Positions 36,255-45,927 of a stretch of DNA of 64,000 nucleotides are shown here, in pieces. Position 1 is the stretch's first letter; each line of letters starts with the position of its first letter. The stretch is from Microcoleus sp. FACHB-61 (lineage in GTDB: Bacteria > Cyanobacteriota > Cyanobacteriia > Cyanobacteriales > Microcoleaceae): positions 124,001 to 188,000 of the forward strand of contig JACJNY010000070.1 of the NCBI GenBank assembly GCA_014695295.1, read 5' to 3'. Made by a program: the position numbers and the translations under genes. The notes under the pieces are model-generated. The model had not been told where the DNA came from and searched no databases. It was given only the letters and a program-made list of their open reading frames with translations.

Positions 36255-36439
36255 CCTACCTTTGAGGGCTTTTAATAACAGTAAGATTTGCCTCTGCTTG
36301 AGTTTCTCTATCTCCAAAAAAAAGTTTGCTAAAAAATGATGCAATAGTTGTGCATTTTTTTACCCAACAGATGAGAGCGATCGCAAACAATGATTTGTGC
36401 TTGATGTCTAAAATCATTTCCAAATATTTTTTTAACGAA

Positions 36440-36623
36440 GAAACTGCTGAACCGCTTGGAGCGGCAAAACGGTACCTCTGGGCAAGAGGAATCCGCCTCG
36501 AAAGAGGGAAAGCATGGAGAGAAGACCCCCTGTACTATTGACGAGGCACCCTGAGATAGCAAGTGGACTTCGATGAACCATGAATTAGAATCTCCACGCA
36601 TCGACGGCTTGAGAGTATGTCAA
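36440..36623 (+). mobile_element. IS200/605-type right-end remnant
   Basis: AACCGCTTGGAGCGGCAAAA (36450-36469) forms a short hairpin, followed by ACCTCTGGGCAAGAGGAAT and, at 36588-36623, GAATCTCCACGCATCGACGG with GAGAGTATGTCAA. In cyanobacteria this order (hairpin, GAAT, stem, GTCAA) marks the region after tnpB where the omega-RNA and right end lie. No tnpB is left. The 71-codon ORF at 36326-36541 overlaps this and is not considered a gene. The surrounding 36255-37010 holds nothing else. Confidence 0.45.
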
Positions 36624-37010
36624 ATCCATATAACAAAACCTGCAAATTAGACAAAACTTGCAAGTTATGATTTCTGGCGCATTTTTTAAGCATCTTTCAC
36701 AACCCGGGAAAAAGCGTCAAATATTCTCCCCCTCACCCCAATCGCCGCAACATCTAATTTACAGCAAATTGCAGGTTTATGAAGTACACCCGCCTATCGA
36801 TCAATCCTCCTAGGGACACGGGGCCCGGCCGTGTCTAAAGCTGCTTCATAAACCAGGGATACACTGTATATGCTCCACAGTTTATGAGAGCGAGTTTTGT
36901 TAAAAAATAATTAGTCAGGTTTGTCGTGACGGCGGAACTCCTCAAAATCTTCAAAAGCTGACGGCAAACAATTAGATAATCGGTGGTTAATCGGACTTGG
37001 TATGAAGTGT

Positions 37011-37448
37011 CTAGACTTTCGTCAGCTTGGCTTTTAGGTGGTATTTGACTGTTGCGTAAACGGCTTTATAGGAAGCCTCAATGCTATATTCCTGTTGCAA
37101 CCACTCTTGAATTTCTCCATAGCTTTTAAAGCCTTTCTGGGGGTCGCTGAGGCGCATTGCCAAACTAGCGCGGGCTAGAGGAGGAATGGCCGGCTTGCGG
37201 CCGCCGCTGTGCTTTGTTTCGAGGAGTCCTTCGAGCCCGTCAGAGCGGTACTTTCTCAGCCACCGCTGCACTGTAATTCGGTTTACCCCGATCGTCATTG
37301 CCAATTCTTTAACTGTCTTAACATGACAAATTTTGAACAGGTAAAGTGCTTGAATTTTTTGAAAGCCGCTTGCTGTTTTTTGTTCTGTTAACAGGTTTTT
37401 TAGTTCTTCAGTTGTCTCTGTGATGCTAAGTTTACATACTCCAGCCAT
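37011..37448 (-). CDS. IS630-family transposase N-terminal (helix-turn-helix) ORF
   Basis: 145 aa. It holds a helix-turn-helix (VKELAMTIGVNRITVQRWLR) and a second winged-helix region (YGEIQEWLQQEYSIEASYKAV), as in OrfA of IS630/Tc1-type elements. The DDE catalytic half that should follow is absent: the sequence beyond the stop at 37011 shows no DDE motif. Probably a stranded fragment; DNA binding could persist. Confidence 0.75.
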   Translation of the reverse strand: MAGVCKLSITETTEELKNLLTEQKTASGFQKIQALYLFKICHVKTVKELAMTIGVNRITVQRWLRKYRSDGLEGLLETKHSGGRKPAIPPLARASLAMRLSDPQKGFKSYGEIQEWLQQEYSIEASYKAVYATVKYHLKAKLTKV

Positions 37449-38410
37449 ATTAATTACCTCACGATTTGCGTTCTACAATGCCTTTGTTTGACAAGGGAGC
37501 AAAACCCGCTCCTATCCTAAATGCTCGCCCTTTGTTTGCCATGAAGCAATACAAAAGCGATCTCATTAAACTTTTTCATTCCTGGACGCACTCAGACGCT
37601 CAGAAACCGGATAATTTTAACCTGGAGCAAGGGCTGCAACGAAGTCTTTTGTTAAAAAAACCCGGTTTATGGGTCAGTTTTGTATTTGATGTACAAGCGT
37701 CATTGCTAATAGTGATAGCCGTCAACCGCTCGACTGTAACATTAGCTGCAATAGGTGACTTTTAAGGAATACCATTTATTCTCTTATTGTCAAACATATA
37801 TCATGGTTTTCCTGGTATCTCTTGGTAATTTTTGCGAACGTATGGGCGATTTTTAGTCATTAGGTACTAGCAAAGAGGCTTGGTCTGTACACCAGCGATC
37901 GCATTTTTATACAGACATTCCCCTACTCCCAGAAGTGCATTTCTGGGTTTCGCTGTGCGAGAAATCTTGATACATCAACACTCTCATCACCCGGAGCGGG
38001 TAGCGCCGAGTGACGTTGCAACCTACTTTCACAGCAAGCGGCCAAGTCTCTGTGAAACTACTTGCTTTATCGCCTGTTGAGTAAAACACGACGAAAGCGG
38101 CATTGTCAATTTCCCAGCATTACAGTACAAGTATCGGCTATTTTTTCCCGCCTGCTGTGATCGAAACCGCGTTTTCTATGTGATCCTACTAACGTTTGTT
38201 GGTGATCTTGGTCACAGAGCTACTCAGTAATCTCAACTACCAACAAAAAGTTATGGGTTCGATCGCACTTTCCACCTAAGATCTTGCAGATTGAGGGAAG
38301 TCTCACCCTGGGTGTGAATCTTTCAGAACCTAAAATCTAAAATAGCAGAAGATCCGGTGTAACCAGCTTGCTGACAGTATTCTTCATTTAAAAGGTGTAG
38401 AGAAGCCACA
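37449..38410. other. 960-bp region without supportable genes
   Basis: Upstream of the pentapeptide gene. Short ORFs exist (for example 37466-37765) but have no family resemblance and poor composition. A CCCGG-centred repeat element (AAACCCGGTTTAT, about 37660) and a small heptamer array (about 38331-38345) are present. Probably decayed insertion-sequence surroundings. Confidence 0.5.
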
Positions 38411-39055
38411 ATGAACGTTGACGAACTGCTCAAGCTATACGCAATAGGAGAAAGAAATTTTAGCGGGGTCTACCTGCACGAGGTTTACCTCTACGAAGCA
38501 GAATTGATAGGAGCCAATCTGTATGAAGCCGACCTGATTGGAGCCAATCTCAGCAAAGCGAAACTCAACAGAGTTAACTTTGGCAAAGCCAATTTGTGCA
38601 AGATTAATTTGAGCAGAGCAGACTTAGGTGGAGCCGACCTCACAGAAGCACTTTTAGTTGAAGCTAACCTGCATCGAGCTGAGTTGATGGGAGCGAACCT
38701 CAGCAAAGCAGACTTGAGCGGAGCTTCTCTGATACAAGCAACTTTAATTGGAGCCAACATATCTCGGGCAACACTCAGCCGTGCAGACTTGCACGGAGTA
38801 AATCTTTACGGAGTAAACTTGCGCAGGGCGGTACTGACAGAATGCGATTTAATTGGTGCAAACTTGAGCAAAGTAGACCTTAGCGGAGCCGACTTAATGG
38901 GGGCAAATTTAATTAGGGCAGACTTGACTGAAGCGATTTTAAGTGCATCAGACTTAAGCGGCGCCAACCTGTTGGGAGCAAACCTTACAAAAGTCAACCT
39001 GAGCGGAGTATATCTTAAGGGTGCGACGATGCCCGACGGCACGATTCACGACTAA
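38411..39055 (+). CDS. Pentapeptide-repeat protein
   Basis: 214 aa, almost entirely A(D/N)LXX repeats from about residue 25 to 207 (for example GANLYEADLIGANLSKAKL), which fold into a right-handed quadrilateral beta-helix. No signal peptide, so cytosolic. A short non-repeat head (MNVDELLKLYAIGERNF) is typical of small cyanobacterial members. Preceded by GGTGTAGAGAAG as a possible ribosome-binding region. Function unknown; some family members mimic DNA or bind gyrase, but nothing here indicates that. Confidence 0.9.
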   Translation: MNVDELLKLYAIGERNFSGVYLHEVYLYEAELIGANLYEADLIGANLSKAKLNRVNFGKANLCKINLSRADLGGADLTEALLVEANLHRAELMGANLSKADLSGASLIQATLIGANISRATLSRADLHGVNLYGVNLRRAVLTECDLIGANLSKVDLSGADLMGANLIRADLTEAILSASDLSGANLLGANLTKVNLSGVYLKGATMPDGTIHD

Positions 39056-39096
39056 TTTATTTGTTAATTTTTATGGTTGCCGAGAACCGCGGCTAA

Positions 39097-39121
39097 AGGG
39101 TAATGAGTATTTCATTACCCT
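39097..39121 (+). terminator. Hairpin after the pentapeptide gene
   Basis: AGGGTAATGA (39097-39106) pairs with TCATTACCCT (39112-39121), loop of 5, starting 41 bp after the stop codon and followed by AATTTATT. A weak U-tract. Confidence 0.55.
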
Positions 39122-39314
39122 AATTTATTGGCAGCAAAATATTTATTTGACACTCAGGTAAGGCGGATAACTTCAATGTAGGGTGCTGATGGCGCACATA
39201 ACCCCTACATACGGCGAGCCAAAGGATTTGTTGGTGAACTCGTGTTATGGTGATTTTCAATTGGTTCGATAAAAGCTATTTTAGATTTAATATTGTGGAT
39301 TTTGGACGGTCAAA

Positions 39315-40091
39315 ATGAAACTCAGAATCCTCGCTGCTGCAACGCTGCTGAGCGCGATCGCCCCGATGGCTCCTGCACCAGCCGAGAACATCCAACACAC
39401 GCAACAATTACTAGCCACCCGGCAGTGTCCCAACTGCGACCTCAGCAGTGCAGGCTTGGTTTTAGCCAATTTAACAGGAGCCAATCTCAAAGGTGCTGAC
39501 TTGAGGTTGGCTAACCTCAGCCGAGCGAACCTCACCGGGGCTGACCTCAGCGGTGCCAACCTCAGCGGCACCAGCCTGTTTGGCGTCAACCTGACGGGGG
39601 CTAACCTCAGCGGTGCCAACCTCAGCGGTGCTGACTTGAGAAGTGCCTATCTCAGCGACGCAAATTTGCTCAACGCCAATTTAACTAACGCGCAACTGCT
39701 CGGAGTTAGAGGAATGCCAACCAATATCGGCACCGCTGAAGACTTCTACCGGTTGGGAGTGCTGGAAGCTCAAGCGGGAAACTACAGAAACGCCATTGAT
39801 TATTACAATCAAGCCCTGAATCTGAAATCGGATTTAGCAGCCGTTTATTTTGCGCGCAGTATGTCTCGCGCTGACTTGGGAGACTTCGCCGGCGCGACTC
39901 TAGACGCTGCAAGAGCAAACCAACTCTTTGCCGCTCAAGGAAATCCCCAAGGTCAGGAATTGTCCAAGCAGTTAGCCGAAGCAATTGTGGCGCGCCAAAA
40001 GCCAACCGAACCCCGCACTGCCAGCCGCGGCGACTTTATGAGTCTTCTGGGCTCGATCGGCTCTGTGCTGATCAAGTTGGTTTTACCTTAA
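39315..40091 (+). CDS. Secreted pentapeptide-repeat/TPR protein
   Basis: 258 aa. Signal peptide (about 1-24, ending PAPAEN), then [16 protein letters not shown] leads into ten or so pentapeptide repeats (about 42-128). A TPR pair follows ([40 protein letters not shown]), then a tail. The Cys-x-x-Cys (QCPNCDL) at the head of the repeat is common in this cyanobacterial subgroup. Probably periplasmic. The C-terminal hydrophobic stretch ([15 protein letters not shown]) could associate with membrane. Confidence 0.88.
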   Translation: MKLRILAAATLLSAIAPMAPAPAENIQHTQQLLATRQCPNCDLSSAGLVLANLTGANLKGADLRLANLSRANLTGADLSGANLSGTSLFGVNLTGANLSGANLSGADLRSAYLSDANLLNANLTNAQLLGVRGMPTNIGTAEDFYRLGVLEAQAGNYRNAIDYYNQALNLKSDLAAVYFARSMSRADLGDFAGATLDAARANQLFAAQGNPQGQELSKQLAEAIVARQKPTEPRTASRGDFMSLLGSIGSVLIKLVLP

Positions 40092-40259
40092 GAACTTGTG
40101 AACGGCCTGCTCCAACGACTTTTCATGCTGCGTCAACCCAAGCGATGCAGAGCGTTTCATACACCCATCTGGCTTTACTAAACCCCTAATGTGTGTAAGG
40201 CAGGTATACTGAGCCTAGTCTGGATATATCTGTCTAGGCTAGTTTAACTATTGATAGTA

Positions 40260-41423
40260 ATGATGGTTAGTAGTATGAATAAATTTGAAAATATATCAGT
40301 AAGGGGTTTTCGGCGTCTTCAAAATATTGAGCTTGAGATGAGAAATCTCATCGTCATGATTGGTGCAAACGGAGCAGGAAAAACTTCTTTTTTAGATGTT
40401 CTTTCAATACTAGCCGCTTCAGCAAGTGGAAATTTACAGAATTTATTGCAACTTAAAGGCGGCTTGAATGAAATTTTGACAAGAGGTAAAGTACAAGAAC
40501 TGGAAATTGAAATTTCAATGCAAGTGCCAGATGAACAACCTTTGATGTACAGCTTAACATTGTCACCCAAAGGTTTATCCTATGAAGTCAGAGACGAATC
40601 TTTAACACAGCAGAGAAATCCCAACAGACCTGAACCATTCAAGTATATTGAATCACAAGGTTTGGATATTAAATATTCTCCACAAGACAGCAGAAAATTT
40701 GTGAGACCGACTTGGGATCACAATCCTCTTGAAACATCCCTTTCTCAAGTTCCTAAAATGTATCGCGAACCAGAGAACCTGAGAAAGAGCCTTGCTTCTT
40801 GCACATATTATGGAGCACTCGATGTTTCAGAGAAAAGTCCAATCCGTCTACCGCAAGCAATGCGCCCTGCAAAGTTGCCTGGAGCAAGCGGTGAAAACCT
40901 CGTTTCCTGTCTTTATGACCTTCGGGAAACCGATCGCGACCGTTTTGAAATGGTTGAAAATATCATTTCTGCTGCCTTTCCAGATTTCGAGCGATTAAAC
41001 TTTCCTCCGGTTGCCGCAGGAACTATGTCTATGACTTGGACAGATAGAAATTTTCCTCAGCCTTTCTATGTCCATGAGTTATCAGAGGGAACGCTGCGTT
41101 TCCTCTGGTTGGTTGCGCTGCTTCAAAGTCAAACTTTAACAACCGTCACGTTGCTAGATGAACCAGAAGTTAGCCTGCATCCCGAACTCTTAAGACACTT
41201 GGTTTATCTAATGAGAGAAGCTTCAAAACACACTCAACTGATAGTTGCAACACACTCAGATAGACTCATCAGATTTCTTAAGCCAAGCGAAGTTTTGGTC
41301 TGTGACCTAGAAGAAGGTGAGGCAAAAATGACGTGGGGTGACACTTTTAATCTGGATAAATGGTTAGAAGATTACAGTCTTGACCAGCTTTGGGCAATGA
41401 ATATAATGGGTGGCCGCCCATGA
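40260..41423 (+). CDS. OLD-like AAA (ABC-type) ATPase
   Basis: About 387 aa; ATG at 40260, 40263 or 40275 are all possible starts. RecF/OLD-type ATPase: Walker A GANGAGKTS near residue 35-43, signature LSEGTLRFLWL, Walker B VTLLDEPEVSLHP, and H-loop VATHSDRLI. No TOPRIM domain is attached. The stop codon overlaps the ATG of the following DUF4276 gene (ATGA), so the pair is translationally coupled. DUF4276 supplies the TOPRIM-like part, making a split OLD arrangement comparable in logic to PARIS AriA/AriB or Gabija. A defence function is inference. Confidence 0.88.
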   Translation: MMVSSMNKFENISVRGFRRLQNIELEMRNLIVMIGANGAGKTSFLDVLSILAASASGNLQNLLQLKGGLNEILTRGKVQELEIEISMQVPDEQPLMYSLTLSPKGLSYEVRDESLTQQRNPNRPEPFKYIESQGLDIKYSPQDSRKFVRPTWDHNPLETSLSQVPKMYREPENLRKSLASCTYYGALDVSEKSPIRLPQAMRPAKLPGASGENLVSCLYDLRETDRDRFEMVENIISAAFPDFERLNFPPVAAGTMSMTWTDRNFPQPFYVHELSEGTLRFLWLVALLQSQTLTTVTLLDEPEVSLHPELLRHLVYLMREASKHTQLIVATHSDRLIRFLKPSEVLVCDLEEGEAKMTWGDTFNLDKWLEDYSLDQLWAMNIMGGRP

Positions 41424-42025
41424 AAATTGCTATTTTGGTTGAAGGTGCTACTGAAATGGCATTTAGAGAGAAGCTTCGTGAGTTTCTGCAAAGCCGTTTA
41501 CAAAAAATGCCAAAACTCCGCTTTATACCACAAGATGGTGGAATTCCCAAGGAAGGGAAACTCAAGCGTATTGTTGAAAATCTCCTCAATAATGATGGCT
41601 ATAATGCTGTAATTGCACTTACAGACGTTTATACGGGAAAGGCGGACTTTAAAGATGCCAATGATGCTAAAGAGAAAATGATGACATGGGTAGATAACAA
41701 CCCAAACTTCTATCCTCACACAGCATTACATGATTTTGAAGCATGGCTTCTTCCCTACTGGCCAACTATCCAGAAGCTGGCGAAACACAACCTTTCTGCT
41801 CCTAGCGGTTCGCCTGAAACAGTGAATCATCAAAAGCCACCTTCCTATTGGATTAAGGAAATTTTTAGAACAGGAAAATGCAGAAAAGACTATGACAAAG
41901 TGAGTGATGGAAAGGCTATTTTGAAAAACAACGATCTGATGATTGCGATTAAAGATTGTCCAGAGCTAAAAGCTTTTGTGTATCGAATTATCTCTCTCTG
42001 CGATGAAGAGAAAATAATTTCTTGA
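41420..42025 (+). CDS. DUF4276 (TOPRIM-like) partner of the AAA ATPase
   Basis: 201 aa from the ATG at 41420, which overlaps the ATPase stop. TOPRIM-type landmarks: VEGATEMAF (Glu of motif 1), IALTDVYTG (Asp of motif 2) and HDFEAWLLPYW. DUF4276 proteins are regularly found beside AAA15/AAA21-type ATPases. The TOPRIM fold suggests nuclease activity, possibly triggered by the ATPase. The composition and AT content differ from the flanking kinase genes, fitting a transferred module. Ends 12 bp before a strong terminator. Confidence 0.85.
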   Translation: MKIAILVEGATEMAFREKLREFLQSRLQKMPKLRFIPQDGGIPKEGKLKRIVENLLNNDGYNAVIALTDVYTGKADFKDANDAKEKMMTWVDNNPNFYPHTALHDFEAWLLPYWPTIQKLAKHNLSAPSGSPETVNHQKPPSYWIKEIFRTGKCRKDYDKVSDGKAILKNNDLMIAIKDCPELKAFVYRIISLCDEEKIIS

Positions 42026-42036
42026 TGTCCGATGTT

Positions 42037-42080
42037 AGAGTCCCGACTTCTTAAAGAAGTCGGGGCTCTGGGTGTTCAGT
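42037..42080. terminator. Convergent terminator
   Basis: AGAGTCCCGACTTC (42037-42050) pairs with GAAGTCGGGGCTCT (42056-42069) around TTAAA, with a T-run on the plus strand at about 42080-42086. It separates the converging DUF4276 and three-GAF kinase genes and is symmetric enough to serve both. Confidence 0.8.
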
Positions 42081-42097
42081 TTTTTTGGTTGTTCTAG

Positions 42098-45000
42098 TTA
42101 ATTCAGCGGAATCTCGATCAAAAACTCTGTACCAGTACCCGGTACAGAAACACATTTAAGTACGCCTTGGTGTTTCTCAACTACAATTTGGTAACTGATA
42201 GACAGTCCTAAACCCGTGCCCCGACCAACGGGTTTAGTAGTAAAAAACGGATTAAATATGTGAGAGATTAACTCTTTGGGGATGCCGTGACCGTTGTCGG
42301 CAATGCAAATTCCTACCGTTTTTTCATCGAGCAATTCGGTGCGAATCCGGATGCAAGGGGAGGGGGAATCAGGAATCAAAGACTCGGTGCTGCCATTTAT
42401 ATCTACTGGCTCGACAGCGAGTGTTTGGGAGCTTAAATGTGTCGCCGCTGCACTTGCCGCTTTAAAGGGAAGATTCATAACTCGCTCTCTTTGTCCCATT
42501 TCTAGGGCGTCAAGGGCATTGCCGATCAGATTCATAAATACCTGATTGAGCGAGCTGCCATAGCATTCTACTAAGGGCAAATTGCCGTATTCTTTAATGA
42601 TTTGTACGGTGTTGTGATCGGAATTGGCTTTGATCCGGTGCTGCAAAATCAACAGGGTACTGTCAATGCCCTCGTGAATGTCAACGGCTTTTTTCTCGGC
42701 TTGATCGCTCCTGGAAAAATTGCGCAAAGATACAACTAACTGGCGGATGCGCTCTACTCCGACTTTCATCGAACCCAAAATTTTGGGCAAATCTTCGGCT
42801 AGGAATTCGATGTCGATTGCTTCGGATCTCTGGCTAATTTCTGGCTGGGGATTGGGGTAGTGTTGGCGGTAGAGTTCCACCAAGCAGAGCAAATCTGTGG
42901 TGTATTCGCTGGCGTGGGACAGATTGCCGCAGATAAAGTTAACGGGGTTATTGATTTCGTGGGCGACTCCCGCCAGCAGTTGTCCGAGACTGGACAATTT
43001 TTCGGTTTGAATCAGTTGGGCTTGGGTATTGTGCAGTTCTGTGAGGGTTTTAGCTAGCTGTTCGGCTTTTAATCGATCGGCAGTTGCTGCATTGAGACTT
43101 TCTTGATAAAGTTCTGCTTGGTGAATGGCGATCGCAGCTTGAGCCGCTAAATGTTGCACCAATTCCTGTTCTGCTGTTTGCCAAACTCTCGGCCCCGAAC
43201 ACTCATGGGCAATCAGCAACCCCCACAATTGGGAATCTTTACCTTTCATGGGCACAATTAAACTTCCTCTCACCTGCAACTCTTCCAAAAATTCGCGGTG
43301 ACAGGGTGTTAAATCCTCAGTATAAATATCATTAATTGCTCGCACCCGTCCGGCTCGATAAAAGCAGTCTGAGCCTTCGGGAAAGCATCCTTGTGGAGAT
43401 TTAATACCTAAAATTGACTGCCACTGGCCGCAAACAGCTTCGACAACTACCTCGCCCTGTTTGTCTGCTGCAAATTGGTAGATTACCGTGCGATCGGTAT
43501 CCAACAAAACTCTGACTTCTCGCACAATAGTTTGCAGTATGATTTTCAAATCCAAGGTGCTGCGAATCTGGTCTCTAACTCGCGTCAATACTTGAGCAAA
43601 GTCCAAGGATTTTTGCAATTGGGCGGTGCGTTCTTGGACTTGGCGCTCCAAGTTGGCATTTAGGGCTTGCACTTCTTTATAAAGAACGTACTGGCCAATT
43701 GCCGCACAAAATTGGCTGCCTATAGCTAAAGCTTGCTCGATCTCCTCCCGCTTCCACTCCGGCGACTGACCTTTTTTGATTTCTCGCCAGACTTCAAAGG
43801 ATTGTCTGGGAAGCCTTTGTGCAGCGCTGCTATCAAAGCGCCCCGCCCACATTTTTTCGGTATCAATTTCATTGCGAAAAATGGTCAAACAGCCGACTAC
43901 TTGTTGTTGGTAGTGGAGCGGGATTACTAGCAAGCCCCGGATTTTAGTATCTTGGAAAGCTGGAACTAAAACTCTAAATAGAGGTTCTTTGTATAAGTCT
44001 GTAATTATCCAAGCTGGGAATTCAGAATTAGTAAGAATAGGAAATTTTGGAAGTTTTTCGGTATTTTGGAATCCTTTGGTTAGCCATTGCTGCCAGAGGG
44101 GATGAGCTTCGAGATCCTTGACTATTTCCCAGTCGGGAAGTGTCGGTTGTTCTCCTGTGGCGAACAGTTCAAAGGTAGCATCAGTTTGGGCAGGGGAAAT
44201 GGAAAATGCTCGATCGATCTTGGGAACCGATAACTTTTCACCGTTGATGTTCGGGGGGTTGAGATAGAGTCTGCCGCCGCTGCCACCGAAAGCGGTGACG
44301 GTGGCTTCTAAACCCTGTTGCAGTTGAATGTTGAGGTGACCGTACAACAGGGCTGCTATGCGGCTCACGGTAGCTTCCCGGGCGGCTTGAGAGCGGGTTT
44401 GCTGGAGGAGAAGCGCGTGGGCGATAGCGCTAGACAATTGATCTGATACGAGCTGAACTACTTCTAAATCTGCTGGTGAAATATTGAGGGGGGCCGAGTG
44501 GTGGGACACTAAAAGCCCCCACAGTTCGATGTGAATTTTTTGATTGTTTCCTGGCTCGTATCGAGTCAGACACGCCGGGGCATCGCAGATATGTGTGTTG
44601 CTGTTTTCCGACGCAATCCTGCGGTGCAAAATCGGCACGACTAAGGAAGATTGCACTCCCATTGCCATCAGGTAAGCTGTGTGGCAAGGATCGAGCGCTC
44701 GGTAGTGCATCTCTTCATTTACTAAAGGTTGGCCGGTGTCTGCAGCATCGAGGGGACTCAGGACGATCGTCCCGGAGCTAACATCTATGATTGTCCGCTG
44801 GCGCAGAGTGACATACATCTCCCGGGCCTGTGCGGGAATGTCGTCTGCTGGAAAGTGCAGCCCTTTCAAGGAAGGGAGAAGGTTGTTATTAATTGATTCA
44901 GCAACAACTTCTCCACTCCCGTCGGCACTAAACCTGTAAATCATACTGCGATCGGTTTTCAAAAAAGACCGCACTTCTGCTACCGTACTGGTTAAAATAT

Positions 45001-45103
45001 CTTCTAATTCTAAAGATTGGCGGATGCGTTCAGTTATCCGCCGTACCAAAACTTCTCTGTCTAATTTATAATGTAATTCTTGGGTATTTTCTGTGAGTTG
45101 CAT
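42098..45103 (-). CDS. Three-GAF histidine kinase with two bilin-type GAF domains
   Basis: 1001 aa from the ATG at 45103, chosen for its AAGGAGA ribosome-binding site; the ORF extends eight codons further. GAF1 (about 20-240) has Cys140 in LDPCHTAY; GAF3 (about 505-680) has Cys601 in LTPCHREF and LWGLLIAHEC. Both show the Cys-His pair that carries a bilin in cyanobacteriochromes. A central GAF (about 260-475) has no such Cys. The kinase core has H-box GVAHEINNPVNF (His715), a long-insert HisKA, and HATPase NLIGNALDAL, DNGHGIP, GTGLGLSIS. Soluble. Probably a photoreceptor or redox sensor kinase; no adjacent response regulator. Confidence 0.92.
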   Translation of the reverse strand: MQLTENTQELHYKLDREVLVRRITERIRQSLELEDILTSTVAEVRSFLKTDRSMIYRFSADGSGEVVAESINNNLLPSLKGLHFPADDIPAQAREMYVTLRQRTIIDVSSGTIVLSPLDAADTGQPLVNEEMHYRALDPCHTAYLMAMGVQSSLVVPILHRRIASENSNTHICDAPACLTRYEPGNNQKIHIELWGLLVSHHSAPLNISPADLEVVQLVSDQLSSAIAHALLLQQTRSQAAREATVSRIAALLYGHLNIQLQQGLEATVTAFGGSGGRLYLNPPNINGEKLSVPKIDRAFSISPAQTDATFELFATGEQPTLPDWEIVKDLEAHPLWQQWLTKGFQNTEKLPKFPILTNSEFPAWIITDLYKEPLFRVLVPAFQDTKIRGLLVIPLHYQQQVVGCLTIFRNEIDTEKMWAGRFDSSAAQRLPRQSFEVWREIKKGQSPEWKREEIEQALAIGSQFCAAIGQYVLYKEVQALNANLERQVQERTAQLQKSLDFAQVLTRVRDQIRSTLDLKIILQTIVREVRVLLDTDRTVIYQFAADKQGEVVVEAVCGQWQSILGIKSPQGCFPEGSDCFYRAGRVRAINDIYTEDLTPCHREFLEELQVRGSLIVPMKGKDSQLWGLLIAHECSGPRVWQTAEQELVQHLAAQAAIAIHQAELYQESLNAATADRLKAEQLAKTLTELHNTQAQLIQTEKLSSLGQLLAGVAHEINNPVNFICGNLSHASEYTTDLLCLVELYRQHYPNPQPEISQRSEAIDIEFLAEDLPKILGSMKVGVERIRQLVVSLRNFSRSDQAEKKAVDIHEGIDSTLLILQHRIKANSDHNTVQIIKEYGNLPLVECYGSSLNQVFMNLIGNALDALEMGQRERVMNLPFKAASAAATHLSSQTLAVEPVDINGSTESLIPDSPSPCIRIRTELLDEKTVGICIADNGHGIPKELISHIFNPFFTTKPVGRGTGLGLSISYQIVVEKHQGVLKCVSVPGTGTEFLIEIPLN

Positions 45104-45474
45104 AAATCTCCTTTTGTACTTATACAATGATAATAAGAAGTTTTGATGTGCTGTTGGAGCGATCGAACTCAGGCTGATGCCTTTGAATTCGATCGCTCAA
45201 CCGATCTGTACAGTTAATCGGTGGCGCACTGGTGAGAGACTACGGTGTATAACGTTTGGCGCCCTGGGGTAAGAAAAATCTGCGATCGCGCCGGTTGATT
45301 CCTTGCCTTCAACCTGCTGAACGACTCAAGCAAATAATAATTATTATTTTAATGCTCTTATAAATTTCTCGCAATATTCAACTCTTACTATGAGAATTAT
45401 TGATTGTTAGTATAACTTGACATTTGTTATATAACTTTATATAATGATAATTAACGAAATAATTTTAGTTTCTA
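45104..45474. other. Leader region with a CGATCG-based hairpin
   Basis: 371 bp upstream of the three-GAF kinase. GAGCGATCGAA (45157-45167) pairs with TTCGATCGCTC (45188-45198); an inner CAGGC/GCCTTTG stem lengthens it. A ribosome-binding site AAGGAGA is at about 45107-45113. The rest is AT-rich with no ORF. Confidence 0.55.
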
Positions 45475-45927
45475 TCAGCGCGTAAGGCGCTGACTAATTT
45501 CTTGGCGCACGCTCATCAGAATTTTACCCAAATGATTTTGACCGGTTCCGTCGCAGCCGCACCCCCAGTAGTAATCCGTTGGGGAATCCTCGACGATCAC
45601 TCGATCCGCTGTGGCGAGGAGAATAGCTTGAATGTCTTTATGAGTGAGAAACTTAGTTAAAACTGCTTCGCGCATAATAGGAATTTTCACAGCTTCCCAA
45701 TCAGCGCGAATCCGGTGGTTCGGATCGCGACCTAATTTGGCGGCTTCTTGAGGAGTCGGTACGCCTCGAATCATCGCCACTAATCTTTCATCAGTGCTGA
45801 CAAATTTTTGGGCTTGATAGTAATGTTCCACAGTCAACCAATCTTGACCGTGCAGACTAATGTCGTGTAGTGAAAAATTAGAAAAGCAGCCGTAAGGCTC
45901 CTCTACTTTATAAAAATAAATGATCAT
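45475..45927 (-). CDS. NADAR (YbiA-like) family protein
   Basis: 150 aa of the NADAR/YbiA fold: FYKVEEPYGCFSNFS at the N-terminus, LTVEHYYQAQKF, and DYYWGCGCDGTGQNHLGK near the C-terminus, all family hallmarks. Members hydrolyse N-glycosidic bonds; NADAR acts on ADP-ribosylated guanine or on riboflavin-pathway intermediates. It stands alone here. A role in NAD/ADP-ribose metabolism or in countering ADP-ribosyl toxins is possible; no DarT-like toxin is adjacent. Confidence 0.9.
   Translation of the reverse strand: MIIYFYKVEEPYGCFSNFSLHDISLHGQDWLTVEHYYQAQKFVSTDERLVAMIRGVPTPQEAAKLGRDPNHRIRADWEAVKIPIMREAVLTKFLTHKDIQAILLATADRVIVEDSPTDYYWGCGCDGTGQNHLGKILMSVRQEISQRLTR

Noticed and set aside
36326-36541. 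71-codon ORF
   Set aside because: Overlaps the IS200/605 right-end remnant; no conserved motif.
37466-37765. 99-codon ORF
   Set aside because: Poor composition, no family match, in a gene-free decayed area.
38806-39042. Pro/Leu-rich minus-strand ORFs opposite pentapeptide genes
   Set aside because: Reverse reading of the ANLXX repeat, a known artefact.
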